The notes: generated from the letters alone by a model not told the origin. Counted from the first letter of the stretch, positions 1 through 8,877 are shown. The stretch is 21,269 nucleotides of DNA from Acanthamoeba castellanii str. Neff (GCF_000313135.1 NW_004457477.1:1-21269); one strand, 5' to 3'. Made by a program: numbers and translations.

Positions 1-291
1 CCGCTCTTGGGTCTTGCCGACGGCAAAACAAAGCTCGCAGGGTGTGACATCGCCAGAGCTGCCGCGGCGGCGGTTGTGCGCCGGTCGGCAATGCCGGGCG
101 CCCCATACCCCGTTTGGCTGCGGATTGTGATGCGCGCCGGCCGTTGGTTTGTTGGCAAACGCCACAGCTGGTCCGCTGCGGTGCCGCCACAGTGGCAAAC
201 CGGACCGACACACACGCAAACAAACAATGACAAAGAAAAGAAAGCGCCAGATTGTGCTTTGAATCGTGGCGTGGCGCAAACTCTGTTCCAT
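1..291 (-). CDS. Possible hypothetical protein, partial at left edge
   Basis: The minus strand is open from an ATG at 291-289 to the left edge of the window, 97 codons without a stop. The predicted product starts with a basic then hydrophobic stretch (IWRFLFFVIVCLRVC) that could be a signal anchor, and it ends at the edge with a CELC pair. I do not recognise a family. A second minus-strand frame is also open here if the pre-insertion DNA is rejoined across the adjacent retrotransposon, so the open frame could be chance in GC-rich DNA. The copia element ends only 10 bp upstream of this ATG, so if the gene is real the insertion sits in its leader or first exon. Confidence 0.22.
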   Translation of the reverse strand, partial: MEQSLRHATIQSTIWRFLFFVIVCLRVCRSGLPLWRHRSGPAVAFANKPTAGAHHNPQPNGVWGARHCRPAHNRRRGSSGDVTPCELCFAVGKTQER

Positions 292-296
292 CGGCT

Positions 297-301
297 TTGC
301 C
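297..301. repeat. Target-site duplication, left copy (TTGCC)
   Basis: TTGCC lies directly outside the left end of the copia element and is repeated exactly at 3842-3846 outside its right end. Five base pairs is the usual duplication length for Ty1/copia integrases. Confidence 0.85.
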
Positions 302-507
302 TGTTGAGCAGAGCGTGCTCGTGTGGTGAGAGAGAGACGAGAGACAACTGAGTCGTTGTCTTCGTAGCCCTTTTATTGGTGAGTTGTGTCCGGAGTTCCA
401 TTTCTCGACGGACTCACATTGTGATGTTGATGGTGTTTTTCGTTGCGACTTCCTCCGCGTTTGATCACTTGAGGAACACGTGCTTTCGTCACGTGCGCTC
501 CTCAACA
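302..507 (-). repeat. Complete 3' LTR of copia element 1 (206 bp)
   Basis: On the minus strand it starts TGTTGAGGAG and ends CTGCTCAACA, so the ends form the inverted TGTTGAG/CTCAACA pair typical of LTRs. A CAATAAAAGGGC box in coding orientation is a plausible TATA or poly(A) element. Positions 399-507 match 3733-3841 at 107 of 109 positions. Both differences are CpG transitions (CCGCG/CCACG and TTTGA/TTCGA). Confidence 0.9.
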
Positions 508-3500
508 CGCCCCTTGATCGAAACCGGGGAATCGAACATGCTGAATAACTTCAGCTGCTCAATGACGCGCGTTCGTCCGGAGGCCTTGGTGAGCGCGTCG
601 GCGGGCATGTCTTGAGAGGGGTAGTGGCGTAGCTTGACGTGTCCATTGGCGATCAACTCTTGAAGGTACGTGAGCTTGACTGCGTAGTGCTTTGATCGTG
701 GGTGGTGCTTGCCAGGGTTGGAGTTGGCGATCTTGAGCGCCGCCTGGTTGTTGTTGTAGATGATTGTTGGTCTGCTCGATGTGAGGCTGAGGTCGTCGCA
801 GATGTCACAAAGATAGACTGACTGCTTGGCTGCCTCCGTCAGCGAGTTGTACTCCGCTTCGCAGGTGGACAGCGCGATGCAGCGTTGTGATTTCAAAGAC
901 CAGTAGATGGGCGCGCTGAGTAGGGTGCAGACGATTCCAGTTGTTGAATGCCAAGTGTGGTCTTCAAGACTCAAGCAGTTGAACTTGATTGTGTAGTGAA
1001 TCATTCCTTGTAGGTACTGTAGCAGGTGCTTGGCTGCACTCCAGTGTGCCTTGGAGTAGGCTGCGAGGTGTTGACTCAGCACATTGACAGCAAAGGCGAT
1101 GTCAGGTCAAGTCAAATGGGCCAGGTAGCATAGTCTACCCACCACCAAGTGGTAAGGCAGGCTCCTGTCTTCGTTGGCTGTGCGATCCAGCTTCAGCAGG
1201 TTGAGTCCAGGCTCCATTGGCGTCATGATGGGGTTTGAGTTGTGCAGGTGGTAGTCATGGAGAAGCTCAAGGATCTTGGCCAGTTGGTGGATGTAGAGTG
1301 TCCCTTTCTTTCAGTCTCAGTGAATCTTGATGCTGAGGATGGATTCAGCTTCGCCCAGGTCCTTCATCTTGAAGTGTTGGTGTAGCACGTTCTTGGTCTC
1401 ATTGAGGAGGTGCTTGGGAGTGATGATTGTACAATCATTGACATAGACAGCAATCACAACTAGTTGATGGTCTTCCTGTTGACAGACATAGATGCACAGG
1501 TCAGTGACTGTTGGCTTGAAGTTGTTGTCACAAAGATGAGCATCAAGGGTGTGGTTCCACTCATGTGGGGCCTGCTTTAAGCCATAAAGGCTCTTTAGCA
1601 GTCTGCACATGTGGTGTGGGTTGTTGGGGTCAACAAAGCCTTCTGGTTGTTTGATGTACACCTCCTCAGTAAGCTTGGCGTTGAGAAATGCAGTGTCCAC
1701 ATCCAACTGATGGATCTTGAGGTTGAGTGCAGTTGTGATGGCCAGCAGGAGTTGTAGATTCTCAATGCACATGATGGGGGAGAAGGTTTCATTGAAATTG
1801 ATTCTGGGCTGTTGCAAGTACCCCTTGCCCACCCATTGGGCCTTGAAGCGGTTGATCATGCCATTGGCAAGGCCCTTGATCTTGAACAGCCAACGTGCCC
1901 CAATGGCCTTTCTTCCTGCAGGCAGTGGCTCCAACTTGAAGACACAGTTGCAGGTGAGCACTTCAATCTCCTCCATCATGGCCTTGAGCCACTGGTCGGC
2001 TTCAGGTGACTGGATAGCTTCTCAGTAGCTGTTGGGGGTCTGTGCATGCACTAGCTCATCTTCAATGACTACTAGTGTGAGGTACATGCCATCAGTCAGC
2101 AGTTGGTTCAGCTGTCTCTTGTGTGGCAGTGGTTTCTTTGGCGTAGGCCAACCTTGTGGTCACTTGGAGCCAAGTTCATGGGTTGTCATGTCACTGGTTG
2201 ACAGGTGCTGGCTGAGATGGTCATCGCTTGGGTTCTGGTTGTGCCACATCATTTTTGCAAGTCGCCAGACAGGAGGCTGACAGGTCATCATGTCATTGCT
2301 CTTCTCACATTCAGTGTTGTTGTTTGTCAGCTCTGCCTCATTGGCTGTGTCAGTCATGTGGATTGTTTCTTCTTCCTCATCTGCTGGTGGGGTAGGAGTG
2401 TTGTCTTGTGCCAGCTGTGCGTGGAGTTGGGAAAGGGAGCGTCCTTGTGTGGGCATGTTGTCCATGTCGCCTGCATTGAGGTTGTTGTCCAACTCCTGGT
2501 CTTCACACTGGCTCATCTCCTTGTAGGGTGTCCTGTTCTCCACATGCAGCCCTGGGATCTTGAGTAGATCATTGATGCTTGGCTCTTCAGGTGATGTGGC
2601 AGGGAGGTCATTGTAGAAGGTGACCTCTCTGGACTCCAGTACTCAGCTGTTGATGAGGACATGATGATGAGTTGAGTCATTCTGTGTGGGTCCAAGGTAG
2701 ATTCCCTTGTGCACATGTGACTTGAGCTTGTCTTGGTTGCTGGAGGGTGTCAGTGTTGAGACTGGGCATCTGAACTGGTGTATCTCATGTAGTGTGAGGC
2801 GTTGGTTGTTGTCCCAGGTTGACATCAGCAGGCGGCCTTGGTTGGCAACAGTGGAGAGCTGATTGTTGATCATGACCACTGTTGCAAGTGCTTTGCCCCA
2901 GAAGCTCTTGGGCAGGCTGCTGTTGAAGAGCATGCACTGCACCATGTTGATGATGGTATGGTTGAATTGCTTGGCTACTCTGTTGTGTTCTGGTGTGTGC
3001 AGGGCTACCTTCTTGTGGACAATGCCTTGCTTGTGCAGGAACCTCTGGAACTCTGATCCAGTGTACTCACCACCTTGGTCTGATTGCAGCTTCTGGCACC
3101 TCTTCCCATTGGGTGTGGTGATGAGATAATGCTTAAATGAGGTGAGCACCACTTTTATTGCGCAGCAGGTAGATCATGGCATACCTGCTGTAGTTGTTGA
3201 TGAAGCTGATGAAGAAGCGCTTGCCTTCATGTGTGGGAATGGGGAAGGGGCCGCAGATGTTGGAGTGCACGTGCTTGAGCAGTGCAGTGGCTTGAGGCGC
3301 AGGCCCTGACTGGATTGGCTTGTGGGTCTGCTTGCCCTTCTTGCAGATGAGGCAGGCATGGAGTGGGGAGTCTGTAGCTTCAATGTCAAGGGCCTTGAGG
3401 GTGGCACAAAGTTGCTTCTCCCTGGTGTGACTGAAATGGTGGTGTAGCTCATTGAGGGTTGGGAGCTGATGGACAGTGTTGACCTGGTGTGAGGGCAAGT

Positions 3501-3735
3501 TGGGCTTGATGGGTATGATCAGCATGTTGCCTTGGGCCTTGGTGTGTAGGATTGTTTGGCCTTGGTGATTGTTGACTTGGCAGCCCTGCACATTGATGGT
3601 GAGTTGGCAGCCCTTGCTGGCAATGTGTGCTGTTGAGAGTAGATTCTTAGCTAGCTCTGGCATGTAGAGGACTTTCTGGAATGTGACTTTGCACTTGCCC
3701 CCATCCATGTGAGTGGTGGTACAAAGATGTGTCAT
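489..3735 (-). pseudogene. Copia pol remnant: pre-integrase, integrase, RT, RNase H
   Basis: A polyprotein that would integrate and reverse-transcribe the element, now broken. From 3735 downward: pre-integrase (LYMPELAKNLLS; HACLICKKGKQTHKP), integrase core (DQGGEYTG), proline/acid-rich linker, RT (ARWLFKIK, LDVDTAFLNA, SLYGLKQAP), and RNase H (CIALSTCEAEYNSLTEAAKQ) ending FSMFDSP. One frameshift lies near 3150. After it the whole pol stays in one frame to 489, interrupted by TGA codons at 2645-2643, 2162-2160, 2024-2022, 1319-1317, 1313-1311 and 1109-1107. Arg is expected at the last one (the conserved RPDI motif). Active sites are damaged: YVDD reads YVND, the first integrase Asp and the FIDD pair are Asn, and the integrase Glu is Lys. 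All these changes fit CpG transitions. Confidence 0.93.
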
Positions 3736-3841
3736 TTCTCGACGGACTCACATTGTGATGTTGATGGTGTTTTTCGTTGCGACTTCCTCCACGTTCGATC
3801 ACTTGAGGAACACGTGCTTTCGTCACGTGCGCTCCTCAACA
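3733..3841 (-). repeat. Truncated 5' LTR of copia element 1 (first 109 bp)
   Basis: Starts TGTTGAGGAG on the minus strand and stops after GAGAAATG, where it runs straight into pol coding sequence. It has 107 of 109 identities with 399-507. The last three bases, ATG, are in frame with the following pol remnant, so the deletion placed a start codon at the head of the truncated ORF. The outer end meets the TTGCC duplication. Confidence 0.92.
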
Positions 3842-3846
3842 TTGCC
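3842..3846. repeat. Target-site duplication, right copy (TTGCC)
   Basis: Exact copy of 297-301, directly outside the truncated LTR. It shows that the present element ends are the original integration ends. Confidence 0.85.
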
Positions 3847-3900
3847 GGCCCATCGTCTGCGCACAACAACAAAGAGGTGAGCGCGTAGAGTTTGGCGCGC

Positions 3901-4803
3901 TCAGTAGGTGGGGCCGAGTATCGTAAAGGGTACGACGTTGCGCGGCTCGCAAGACACGGTGCCCGGCCTCTTGGCGTACCGAACCAGCCCGGAACTGTCG
4001 ATCGCATTGAGCCAATCGTAGACGGTATCGACGGCGGGACACTCGTGCTGGTCCTCGGGCGTGCAGAAGCCGTGCGCTTGCTTGAGAAGCGCCAACTGCG
4101 CGGGCGTGATGTACTCTAGCGGTACGTAGTGGATGGCCGAGCTCGCGTGGTCCAGCTCAAAGCAGGTGATCTGCGCGTAGAGCCTGTGGGACGCATACGG
4201 GTCGGCGGGCACCAGCGGGTTGTACCGATGCAGCAGATCGCACCCGACGATCCATCCTTCAAACACGGCGGTCGGTTCGCCACAGTGCTGCGGGTAGCGC
4301 CATTGGGGGTCCTTGCTGCGCCACGGACCATCATCGAGCCTGGCCTTGGCCTTCCCACGCTCGGTCAGGGCCGAGAGGACCGCCGACACGAACCGCGCGT
4401 CTCGCTCGGCATCGTAACGACACTCGCCATCATCGGGGCCGAGATCCAAAGGCGCGCCAGATCAGCGCGAGCTGCGCGGCGGTCAGGTAGGAGCACGCCG
4501 ACGGGCACGCCCAGGACGTGCTCGTTCTCCTCTCTGTCATAAGCGCTGACCGTGCATTGGCGGATGAACTGGCCCACGGCTTGTTTGAGCGTGATGGTCT
4601 GGCGGTCGGCGTCGATCGGTTCCTCGTCGGGGCGCGCGCGGAGGCGCTTGTTGGGCCGGCCCGAGACCAAAGCGCTACTGTCGGTCGTGGTGCGTCGACC
4701 GGTCGCGGCAGGGTGCGCGGGCAGCGGAAGCAACGGTAGCGGCAGGCAATTCGGCGTCGGGTTCAACCTTGACGGCAATCGGCGCAAGAGAGCTGTGTTC
4801 CAT
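3901..4803 (-). pseudogene. Unknown gene, about 300 residues, with apparent frameshifts
   Basis: I do not recognise the family. A likely start is the ATG at 4803-4801 (MEHSSLAPIAVKVEPDAELP), just downstream of a CT-rich leader. That frame stops at 4675, but clear coding continues in other frames: RPNKRLRARPDEEP through REENEHVLGVPVGVL, then LTAAQLALIWRAF, then an intact stretch from MDLGPDDGECRYDAERDARF to FTILGPTY and TGA at 3903-3901. Three single-base shifts (about 4680-4740, 4490 and 4455) would rejoin them. A motif repeats internally: LTAAQLALIWRAFG and ITPAQLALLKQAHG. The basic RPNKRLRARP segment may be a nuclear signal. It could be a pseudogene or an intact gene with sequencing errors. 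The copia element sits about 55 bp beyond its stop. Confidence 0.5.
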
Positions 4804-4816
4804 TGTGCGCAAGCGT

Positions 4817-4855
4817 GAGATAGAGAGATAGATAGACAGACAGGCAGACAGAGCA
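4817..4855. repeat. GATA/GACA-type microsatellite
   Basis: An imperfect tetranucleotide array (gata, gaca, ggca units). On the minus strand it is a CT-rich tract immediately upstream of the start at 4803, so it may form part of that gene's leader or promoter. Confidence 0.75.
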
Positions 4856-5032
4856 GGCTGCTGGAGTCGAGTAGAAAATGAATGACCTGGCTGCCCGGCG
4901 CACGGCTAATAGAGCTGCTGCTTGTACGATATGGGCTTTGGTCCCTCTTTGTTGTTGCCATCGCCGTAGGATGCACATTGGGGCGCGACAACAACGCGGG
5001 GGAAATAAAAGGGGCAGAAGAACAGACGGCGA

Positions 5033-5260
5033 TCAAGATGCGGCCGGAACGACATGCAGGCTCAGCAGTCTGTCCAGCCCGTCACGGACGGCCTCGGGGC
5101 TCACCGTGTAGCCCATGGCCAGGCGCATCCACGAGCCTCGGCCGTTGCCATCAACCTTGGGCATGCCATGGTGGTCGGCAGATCCGGCGGCGATGTGCGG
5201 ATCAAAGAGCGGCCAGCAGCACCTCCCCCTTTGACCGGCAGGTCTTGCACCAAACTTAGA
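5033..5260 (-). pseudogene. Aminotransferase-like C-terminal fragment
   Basis: One minus-strand frame ends LFDPHIAAGSADHHGMPKVD, then GSWMRLAMGYTVSPEAVRDG and LDRLLSLHVVPAAS before TGA at 5035-5033. The pattern of a Gly-containing turn, a (M/V)RL(A/S)xxY strand and a helix with EAVRDGLDRLL resembles the C-terminal tail of class I/II PLP-dependent aminotransferases. The lysine that binds PLP and the rest of the fold are not present upstream. Beyond about 5260 the frame loses coding character, and a neighbouring frame (GEVLLAAL) suggests a further shift. I read it as a truncated gene. The match rests on a short tail, so the family name is tentative. Confidence 0.3.
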
Positions 5261-5521
5261 CCAGGGAATGACTGCGTAAGCAGCAGCTGGACGCCGGCGG
5301 CAGGACGGAACAGACCGACTTTCTCCTTGCCGACCACTACCCTCTTCCTGTACTCAACAGGACGTGGTGCCTGGCCTGTGCTCATGGTGGGGTGGTTGTC
5401 ACTGTGTGCGTGGCTATGGCCGATGAGAGACTAGCAGTGCGCAGGAGCTCCAACAGTCGCGCCACAAACCAACGGCGGTATTTCAGGATTGGCGTTGCCC
5501 TGCGCTAAATTAAAAGGCCGG

Positions 5522-5561
5522 CATTAAATGACATTAAACGCCATTAAATGACATTAAACGC
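5522..5561. repeat. Perfect tandem duplication, 2 x 20 bp
   Basis: CATTAAATGACATTAAACGC occurs twice in a row. Each copy holds an ATG. The first (5528) meets a TGA after seven codons and the second (5548) opens the long reading frame, so the duplication created an upstream ATG. An in-frame ATG at 5569 (AAGATGG context) is an alternative start that avoids the repeat. Confidence 0.9.
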
Positions 5562-8203
5562 CAAGAAGATGGAGAAGGAGGCACCAGCCGACCACGGGCT
5601 CTCTCCTTCTTCCCCTGTCGTGGCCAAACCAAGGAGTCTGCGCTACGCCAAGTGTGCGCACCACCCGCAGTGGACGGCCCAAGAGAAGAAGCAGCTCTGC
5701 TGCTGGGCTTGCCAGGCGCTGCTGGACCCAAGCCTACTGCGGCGGAAGAAGCCCTGCGCCAATCCTTGGCCCTGGGACAGGGACAGCCTCGTACATTTTC
5801 CCCTCTCCCTCTTCTCCTTCGGACTGCATGGAAGGTTCAAGTTGAAGCACGCACTGTGCTCACATATGAGGCAGGGACTCGGGCTGGCCACCTTCAAGGG
5901 CTACAAGCTAAACCGCAACGTCAACCAGAGCAAGTGCAAGAAGGTGAAGAACGATGAAGCTGAGGCCTCACCACCACCATCACTGGCTGCTCATCAAGAA
6001 GGTCCTCTCACCCCTGGGCCAAGCACCTCACACGTGGGACTGGCAGCCCAGAACGCTGCAGTCCTCCTGGGCGCAAAGGAAGGCAATGCCACACCCGATG
6101 ACCTCGACATGCTGCCACATGACGACCACCCATTGGTCGGGCAGCAGGACCACGTGGCTGACAAGGTAGCGCACTACCTTCAGTCCATCACTGCCGCCAA
6201 TGGAGGCCATGGAGGTGTCAGTGTTGACACGATCGACGACCTGCTGGCCCGCGTCAAGTCAGCCTACATGCGGCTCATCGAGTCCACGCCAGATGGCATC
6301 TGCACTGTCACCGCCAGCACTGACGAGCCTGACCTCCTTGTGCCTACGGTGCCAGACTGCCCGGAGGTACTGGTTTCTCTGTGTAGTGATGGGGTGAAGT
6401 CCTAACTGTGCTCATTGCCAATCAGGAGGACGGTAATGCTGCGGAGGAGCCCATTGCGACCCACCTTGCCACCGCGATCCCGGGGCCGGAAGATGGCGTC
6501 CTCCCGCCTCCCGATCCTCGGTGCTCTTCCCCCGACCCCACACCAAGTGACCGATCCGACTCGAGGGTCGATGATGATAGGGAAGACGCGGCGAGCGCTG
6601 AGGGAGCGGGGAGAGAACGCTGGATGGAGTGGGCCGAGATGGACATCGGAGCGCTCTTGGGCGACCTCGAAGACGAGGAAGATCATACGGACCAGCACTG
6701 GAAGAGAAGCGCCAACGATCAGCCCACCGCCACCAGCGCCGGCCATCAGGACAACCACAACAAACAATATCAGGCGACAGAGCCGAGGAGACCAGGAACC
6801 ACTCTTTCCTCTCGTTTGGTACGCACCTTCCGCGTCGCCATCTCTCTTCACTCCCCAAGGCTGCATCACCTTACCAAGCGCGGAGTCGCTTCCAATGGGG
6901 CGCCCTGGCAGCAGGGCGAGGAGATCCAGTCTGGCGAAGAGTTTCATCCGGATTCGCCGTCGTACGAGCCACCTCAGCCTGAGCGTCAGAGCTTCACGTT
7001 TGGTCCACAACAACCATCATACCAGCGGGGGGGTCCACCAGGCCGGCCGGCGATCCCGGCCGGTCACGCACGAGAGGGTACACCGTTCCTCCAGTGCGCT
7101 TTCTTCCTGAGAGGCATGGCAGCCTGACGGACCAGCCCGCTTCTTACCGCAGACAGGCCAACCGAGCGCCGGTCATGGGCTCGCGGCCCAGAGAATCAGC
7201 GCAACGACGTGCGACAAGGTTGGGGGAGGTCCTCCGACAAGAGGAGTCACGACAACCGACCCTATCGGCCCAGAGACACGGACTGTCGTGCAGAAGCCAA
7301 GCGTCATCACTCTCACCAGCACACTCACCAACACACTCACTACGAGCCGCGGCGAAACTGGCACCAATCAAGATCAAGATCAAGTCCGACACGCGACTAT
7401 TCTCAAGAGCACGAGCACAACAAGCACATGGGGACGACGTCAGACGCGGCTCGCGGCAGGAAGCGTTCGAGAGAGAGGACAGACCACTTCACCCGTTCGT
7501 CGCACGCGCGGCCAGCCCATCACCACCACCAGGGATCCGGCCGTGACAAACGGAGACGGCGGGAGGGCGAGTCGGAGCAGGGGTCATCAGCACGAGCTGA
7601 GCGCCAACCCCACGATCACGCCCCTGGCGAGCCTTGCGATGTCCCGGAAGCCGGACACCTGCAGGACGAGGAGAAACGGCGTGCCGAGGACAACGACCGG
7701 ACGCGGCTCGATCAGGAGCAGCAGGAGTGGGCGAGAATACGCGCCATGACCGACAAGCACCTGTCCAACGGCGAGCAACCGTCCCCGGCGTGTAACATGG
7801 AGAAGCGGACGACTGACGAGCGGCTAAACCTGGCGTGGCACAGGCTGCCAACGCCGTTCGTCTTCGAGCTGGCCGAAGTACCCTACACGGTCCTGGCGTC
7901 GGCCAGCGGTGCCGAGATGAGCACTCTCGTGGAGAAGAACCTCAAGAGGAAGAGGGTCCACCTGCAGCGCGCCATCGAGCGCCAAGGCAACGACGGATCC
8001 TCGACCGCGGTGGAATCGTCGTGTGGCAGCCAAGTGGACCAGCTGCAGGTAATCAACGCCCTGCTTGACTGGTGCTGCGGCGAGCTGTTCCCGTTTCTCG
8101 CCGAGGTGGACCGATGGCCCACGCTGCCGATGCCATGGGCAGGGCGTCGTACTTGTATCAGCACCTCCTCCTCCCCCTCTACAGCCACATCGCCAGGTCC
8201 CAA
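5548..8203 (+). CDS. Cys/His- and Arg/Ser-rich protein of unknown function (3 exons, 3' end uncertain)
   Basis: Proposed exons: 5548-6366, 6426-7077 and 7153 to about 8110. The introns of 59 and 75 bp (GAG|gtactg...caatcag; GAGG|gtacac...ccgcag) preserve frame. Exon 1 has a Cys/His cluster (C36, H38, H39, CCWAC at 51-55, C104, H106, C130) that could bind zinc, then KVAHYLQS...VKSAYMRLIE. Exon 2 is acidic (MDIGALLGDLEDEEDH). Exon 3 is rich in RS, HHxH and RRR runs, then has a helical tail (INALLDWCCGELFPFLAE). The frame is lost near 8110. A neighbouring frame gives SYLYQHLLLPLYSHIARSQ and a TAA inside AATAAA at 8201-8206, which suits a one-base shift and a natural end. RS content suggests a nuclear or RNA-linked role, but this is only inference. 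A decayed relative lies at 16797-17261. Confidence 0.55.
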
Positions 8204-8280
8204 TAAACTGGTTAACTCATGGTGTACACGCGGCCAAAAGCAATCGGTTACGCAAAGCCTGGCTTTTCTCTGGCGCATTC

Positions 8281-8398
8281 GCAGGTCGCAATTCGCAAGT
8301 CGCAAGTCGCCACAGGTCGCAATTCGCAAGTCGCTATGCGCAATGCGCAAGGCGCCACAGGTCGCAATTCACAGGTCGCCACAGGTCGCAATTCACAG
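8281..8398. repeat. Minisatellite of AGGTCGCAATTCGCA-type units
   Basis: About four imperfect copies of a 24-32 bp unit built from AGGTCGCAATTC, CAAGTCGC and CCACAGGTCGC blocks (copies begin near 8283, 8315, 8359 and 8383). Long open frames cross it in several frames only because the unit lacks stops, so I do not treat them as genes. It starts about 75 bp after the AATAAA that may end the preceding gene. Confidence 0.85.
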
Positions 8399-8501
8399 CT
8401 CTTGTTTGCTCGCGCGGGGACGTTGTGGCGGTTGGCGCAGCGCGGCGTCGTGTCGCGTTTGTGTCGGATGAGTCGGCAAGACACCAAGCCCTCGTTTGTT
8501 A

Positions 8502-8877
8502 GCGCCAGGTGTGCGTCGGACCGAGTTTGTGTTGAGCTCCAACGGCTTGCCATGGAGCAGGCTCAGCAAAGCGCGTGACCAAAAGCTGCAACACAGCCGA
8601 ACACGCCCCCAAGACCACGGAGCCCGACGACGACCCCAGTACAGGGACGACAACCGGACCACCTCTGGTAGGGTCGGGCTTGCGCCAGGTTTGCGTCAGA
8701 CCAAGTTTGTGTTGGACCGAGAGCCAAGTCGAGCTTGCATCGAGCCGCGTTTGGACTGATGCCTGCTGCGGGATGCCGTCGCGCACTCGCCGCGAGCACT
8801 ATTTTGCGCAGCGTGCCCGTCGTCGCAACTAGCCTCCAGCACAAACTTGGCTCGACACACAAACTTGGTCCGACGAG
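8502..8877. repeat. Dispersed 33-bp repeat in direct and inverted copies
   Basis: GCGCCAGGTGTGCGTCGGAC and the following CGAGTTTGTGTTG at 8502-8534 recur at 8682-8714 with three mismatches, 180 bp apart. Near 8835-8877 the core CGGACCAAGTTTGTGT appears inverted, followed by a second inverted AAGTTTGTG. No convincing gene lies between. The inverted copies could pair in a transcript. Confidence 0.65.

Larger units (their letters stand above)
302..3841 (-). mobile_element. Internally deleted Ty1/copia retrotransposon (element 1)
   Basis: The element reads on the minus strand and is 3540 bp long. It is delimited by TGTTGAG/CTCAACA termini and a perfect TTGCC duplication. The left (3') LTR is complete at 302-507. 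The right (5') LTR keeps only its first 109 bp (3733-3841) and then joins directly to the gag-pre-integrase part of pol. The rest of that LTR, the primer-binding site, gag and protease are missing. Pol domains follow in normal copia order: pre-integrase, integrase, reverse transcriptase, RNase H. An AAGGGG purine tract precedes the left LTR. The body is CpG-poor while the LTRs and the last ~400 bp of pol are CpG-rich. It cannot be autonomous. Confidence 0.93.

Noticed and set aside
489..3152. TGA used as a sense codon in pol
   Set aside because: Host genes in the window end at normal stops and the TGA codons sit where CGA Arg is expected. CpG deamination explains them without recoding.
6402..7013. 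Long minus-strand ORFs opposite exon 2 of the 5548 gene
   Set aside because: They are shadows of GC-rich plus-strand coding DNA. Their composition (Arg/Gly/Trp runs) is not protein-like and they have no splice or start context.
8049..8142. Intron from CAGGTAATC to GGGCAG at the end of the 5548 gene
   Set aside because: The splice sites look fair, but it removes protein-like sequence (INALLDWCCGELF) and does not reach the SYLYQHLLL frame.
8281..8398. CRISPR-like array
   Set aside because: Units are contiguous and imperfect, without unique spacers, in a eukaryotic context.
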